Shown here in pieces: positions 5,011-5,732 of a stretch of 5,732 nt of DNA. The DNA comes from Nitrososphaerota archaeon. Its GTDB lineage: Archaea > Thermoproteota > Nitrososphaeria > Nitrososphaerales > CADDZS01. Made by a program: the position numbers and the translations under genes. Numbering within the stretch: position 1 is the first letter of the stretch; every line of letters begins with the position of its first letter. The stretch is from assembly GCA_027886795.1 (NCBI GenBank), contig JAPCJU010000092.1:1-5732 (forward strand). The letters are read 5' to 3'. Below the pieces are notes generated by a model. It saw only the letters and a list, made by a program, of their open reading frames with translations, was not told the origin of the DNA and made no database searches.

Positions 5011-5732
5011 CGAATACCAAGTCTTGATTTTTTTCCAGTAACGTAATCTACAGCTTTTTGGGTCTCCAGCTCTATTGCAAATTTTCTCCTGAAAAATGAG
5101 ATGGCATTATCGACATCTCTTTGAAGCATCTCTTCGGCGTTTGCATGCGACCTGGAAACGAACTGAGGCCAATCGATTATCCAAGGCTTGTTACCATCAA
5201 ACAATATGTTGAACTCGCTAATGTCTCCATTTATCATGTCAGCTTTCGTATATGATATCCTCAGGTTCAGTAGAATCTCCTTCAAAAGTGCTTTTGGTTT
5301 TTTGATGTCCTCCGTGGTGCATCTGTACAACATCGGGCCGTCCACCTCTGACATCAAGACGGCATGCCTGTCTCGAGCAATAAAGTCCGGGACGGTAACC
5401 CCCGCACTCTTCGCTTTCTTTAGTCCATTAGCTTCCATTTGGGCTGCCCCTATGTTTATTTCGAGCCACTGATGCTGGTCTTGGGTGCCGACATATGCAC
5501 GGTTCTTTCTAGTTGACCTAAAACTTGTCCTGCCGATTCTATAGAATTTTATGACCGACTCCCTTCCGGAATCGTTTATCACTTCAAAAACATCGGATTC
5601 TTTTCCCATTCCGATCGAAGATCCCATTCCCGATATCAGGTTCTGTTTTACAAACGAGTTGAGGGCAAGTGCATCTAAACCTCCAGTGTTTAGCACGTAG
5701 CCAAATTTTGTTCGCATTACAAAACCAAAATA
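5007..5732 (-). CDS. rio2: RIO2-type atypical serine kinase/ATPase, 5' end outside window
   Basis: The frame runs from the right edge to TAA at 5009..5007, giving 241 residues here. Numbering below starts from an internal ATG at 5717. The RIO2 signature is clear. GLDALAL (13-19) joins the winged helix to the kinase domain, and IGMGKESDVF (35-44) is the flexible P-loop. The ATP lysine is K57 in VIKF, followed by RIGRTSFRS (60-68). NGDISEFNIL (163-172) is the catalytic loop with D165, and IIDWPQ holds the metal-binding aspartate D182. The end DVDNAISFFRRKF matches the family. RIO2 acts in late maturation of the small ribosomal subunit. The family has an N-terminal winged-helix domain of roughly 80 residues that is absent here. 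Five in-frame codons upstream of ATG 5717 stay open to the edge, so the true start is almost certainly further right. The usual H-G-D of the catalytic loop reads N-G-D. RIO1 is excluded by the GKESD and GRTSFR motifs. Confidence 0.93.
   Translation of the reverse strand, partial: YFGFVMRTKFGYVLNTGGLDALALNSFVKQNLISGMGSSIGMGKESDVFEVINDSGRESVIKFYRIGRTSFRSTRKNRAYVGTQDQHQWLEINIGAAQMEANGLKKAKSAGVTVPDFIARDRHAVLMSEVDGPMLYRCTTEDIKKPKALLKEILLNLRISYTKADMINGDISEFNILFDGNKPWIIDWPQFVSRSHANAEEMLQRDVDNAISFFRRKFAIELETQKAVDYVTGKKSRLGIR

Noticed and set aside
5007..5717. A complete short RIO2 lacking its winged helix
   Set aside because: Five codons upstream of ATG 5717 remain open to the window edge, so truncation by the window is the simpler explanation.

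Overview
The window reads as a compact archaeal chromosome segment, most probably from Thaumarchaeota (Nitrososphaeria). The reasons are an archaeal Sm-like protein, a RIO2-type kinase, a RadB-like recombinase and a divergent archaeal NFACT protein on one stretch. Spacers are very short, TTG start codons are frequent, and GC looks to be in the mid-40s by eye. The phylum is an inference from protein character. I see no tRNA or rRNA gene, CRISPR array, insertion sequence, integrase or phage gene. Every stretch longer than about 130 bases is coding.

Left block, minus strand, running from 3338 to the left edge: an apparent four-gene operon. The order of transcription is an NFACT/RqcH (Rqc2/NEMF-type) ribosome quality-control factor, a two-CBS-domain protein with a C-terminal zinc ribbon, a Mut7-C (PIN-like) nuclease with its own zinc ribbon, and the first 33 codons of an AMMECR1-family protein. 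The spacers shrink along the operon. They are 45 bases, then zero (the CBS stop TAA is followed at once by an in-frame TTG start), then a stop/start overlap (ATGA).

Middle: a plus-strand gene for a three-helix membrane protein resembling EMC6 diverges from the NFACT gene. It converges on a minus-strand RadB-like RecA-family gene, with which it shares 4 bases at the stops. A 128-base divergent spacer then separates RadB from a plus-strand archaeal Sm-like (LSm) gene. The LSm gene converges on a minus-strand RIO2 kinase gene, again sharing 4 bases at the stops. The RIO2 frame is open to the right edge, so its N-terminal winged-helix part lies outside the window.

How they fit together: the NFACT factor, LSm protein and RIO2 kinase point to translation, RNA handling and ribosome maturation or rescue. 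The EMC6-like protein suggests membrane-protein insertion, and RadB suggests DNA repair. The best candidate for something under-described is the tightly coupled set NFACT, CBS-zinc ribbon, Mut7-C nuclease and AMMECR1, which could link ribosome rescue to RNA cleavage. That link rests on gene order and domain content only. No wholly unfamiliar system is evident.
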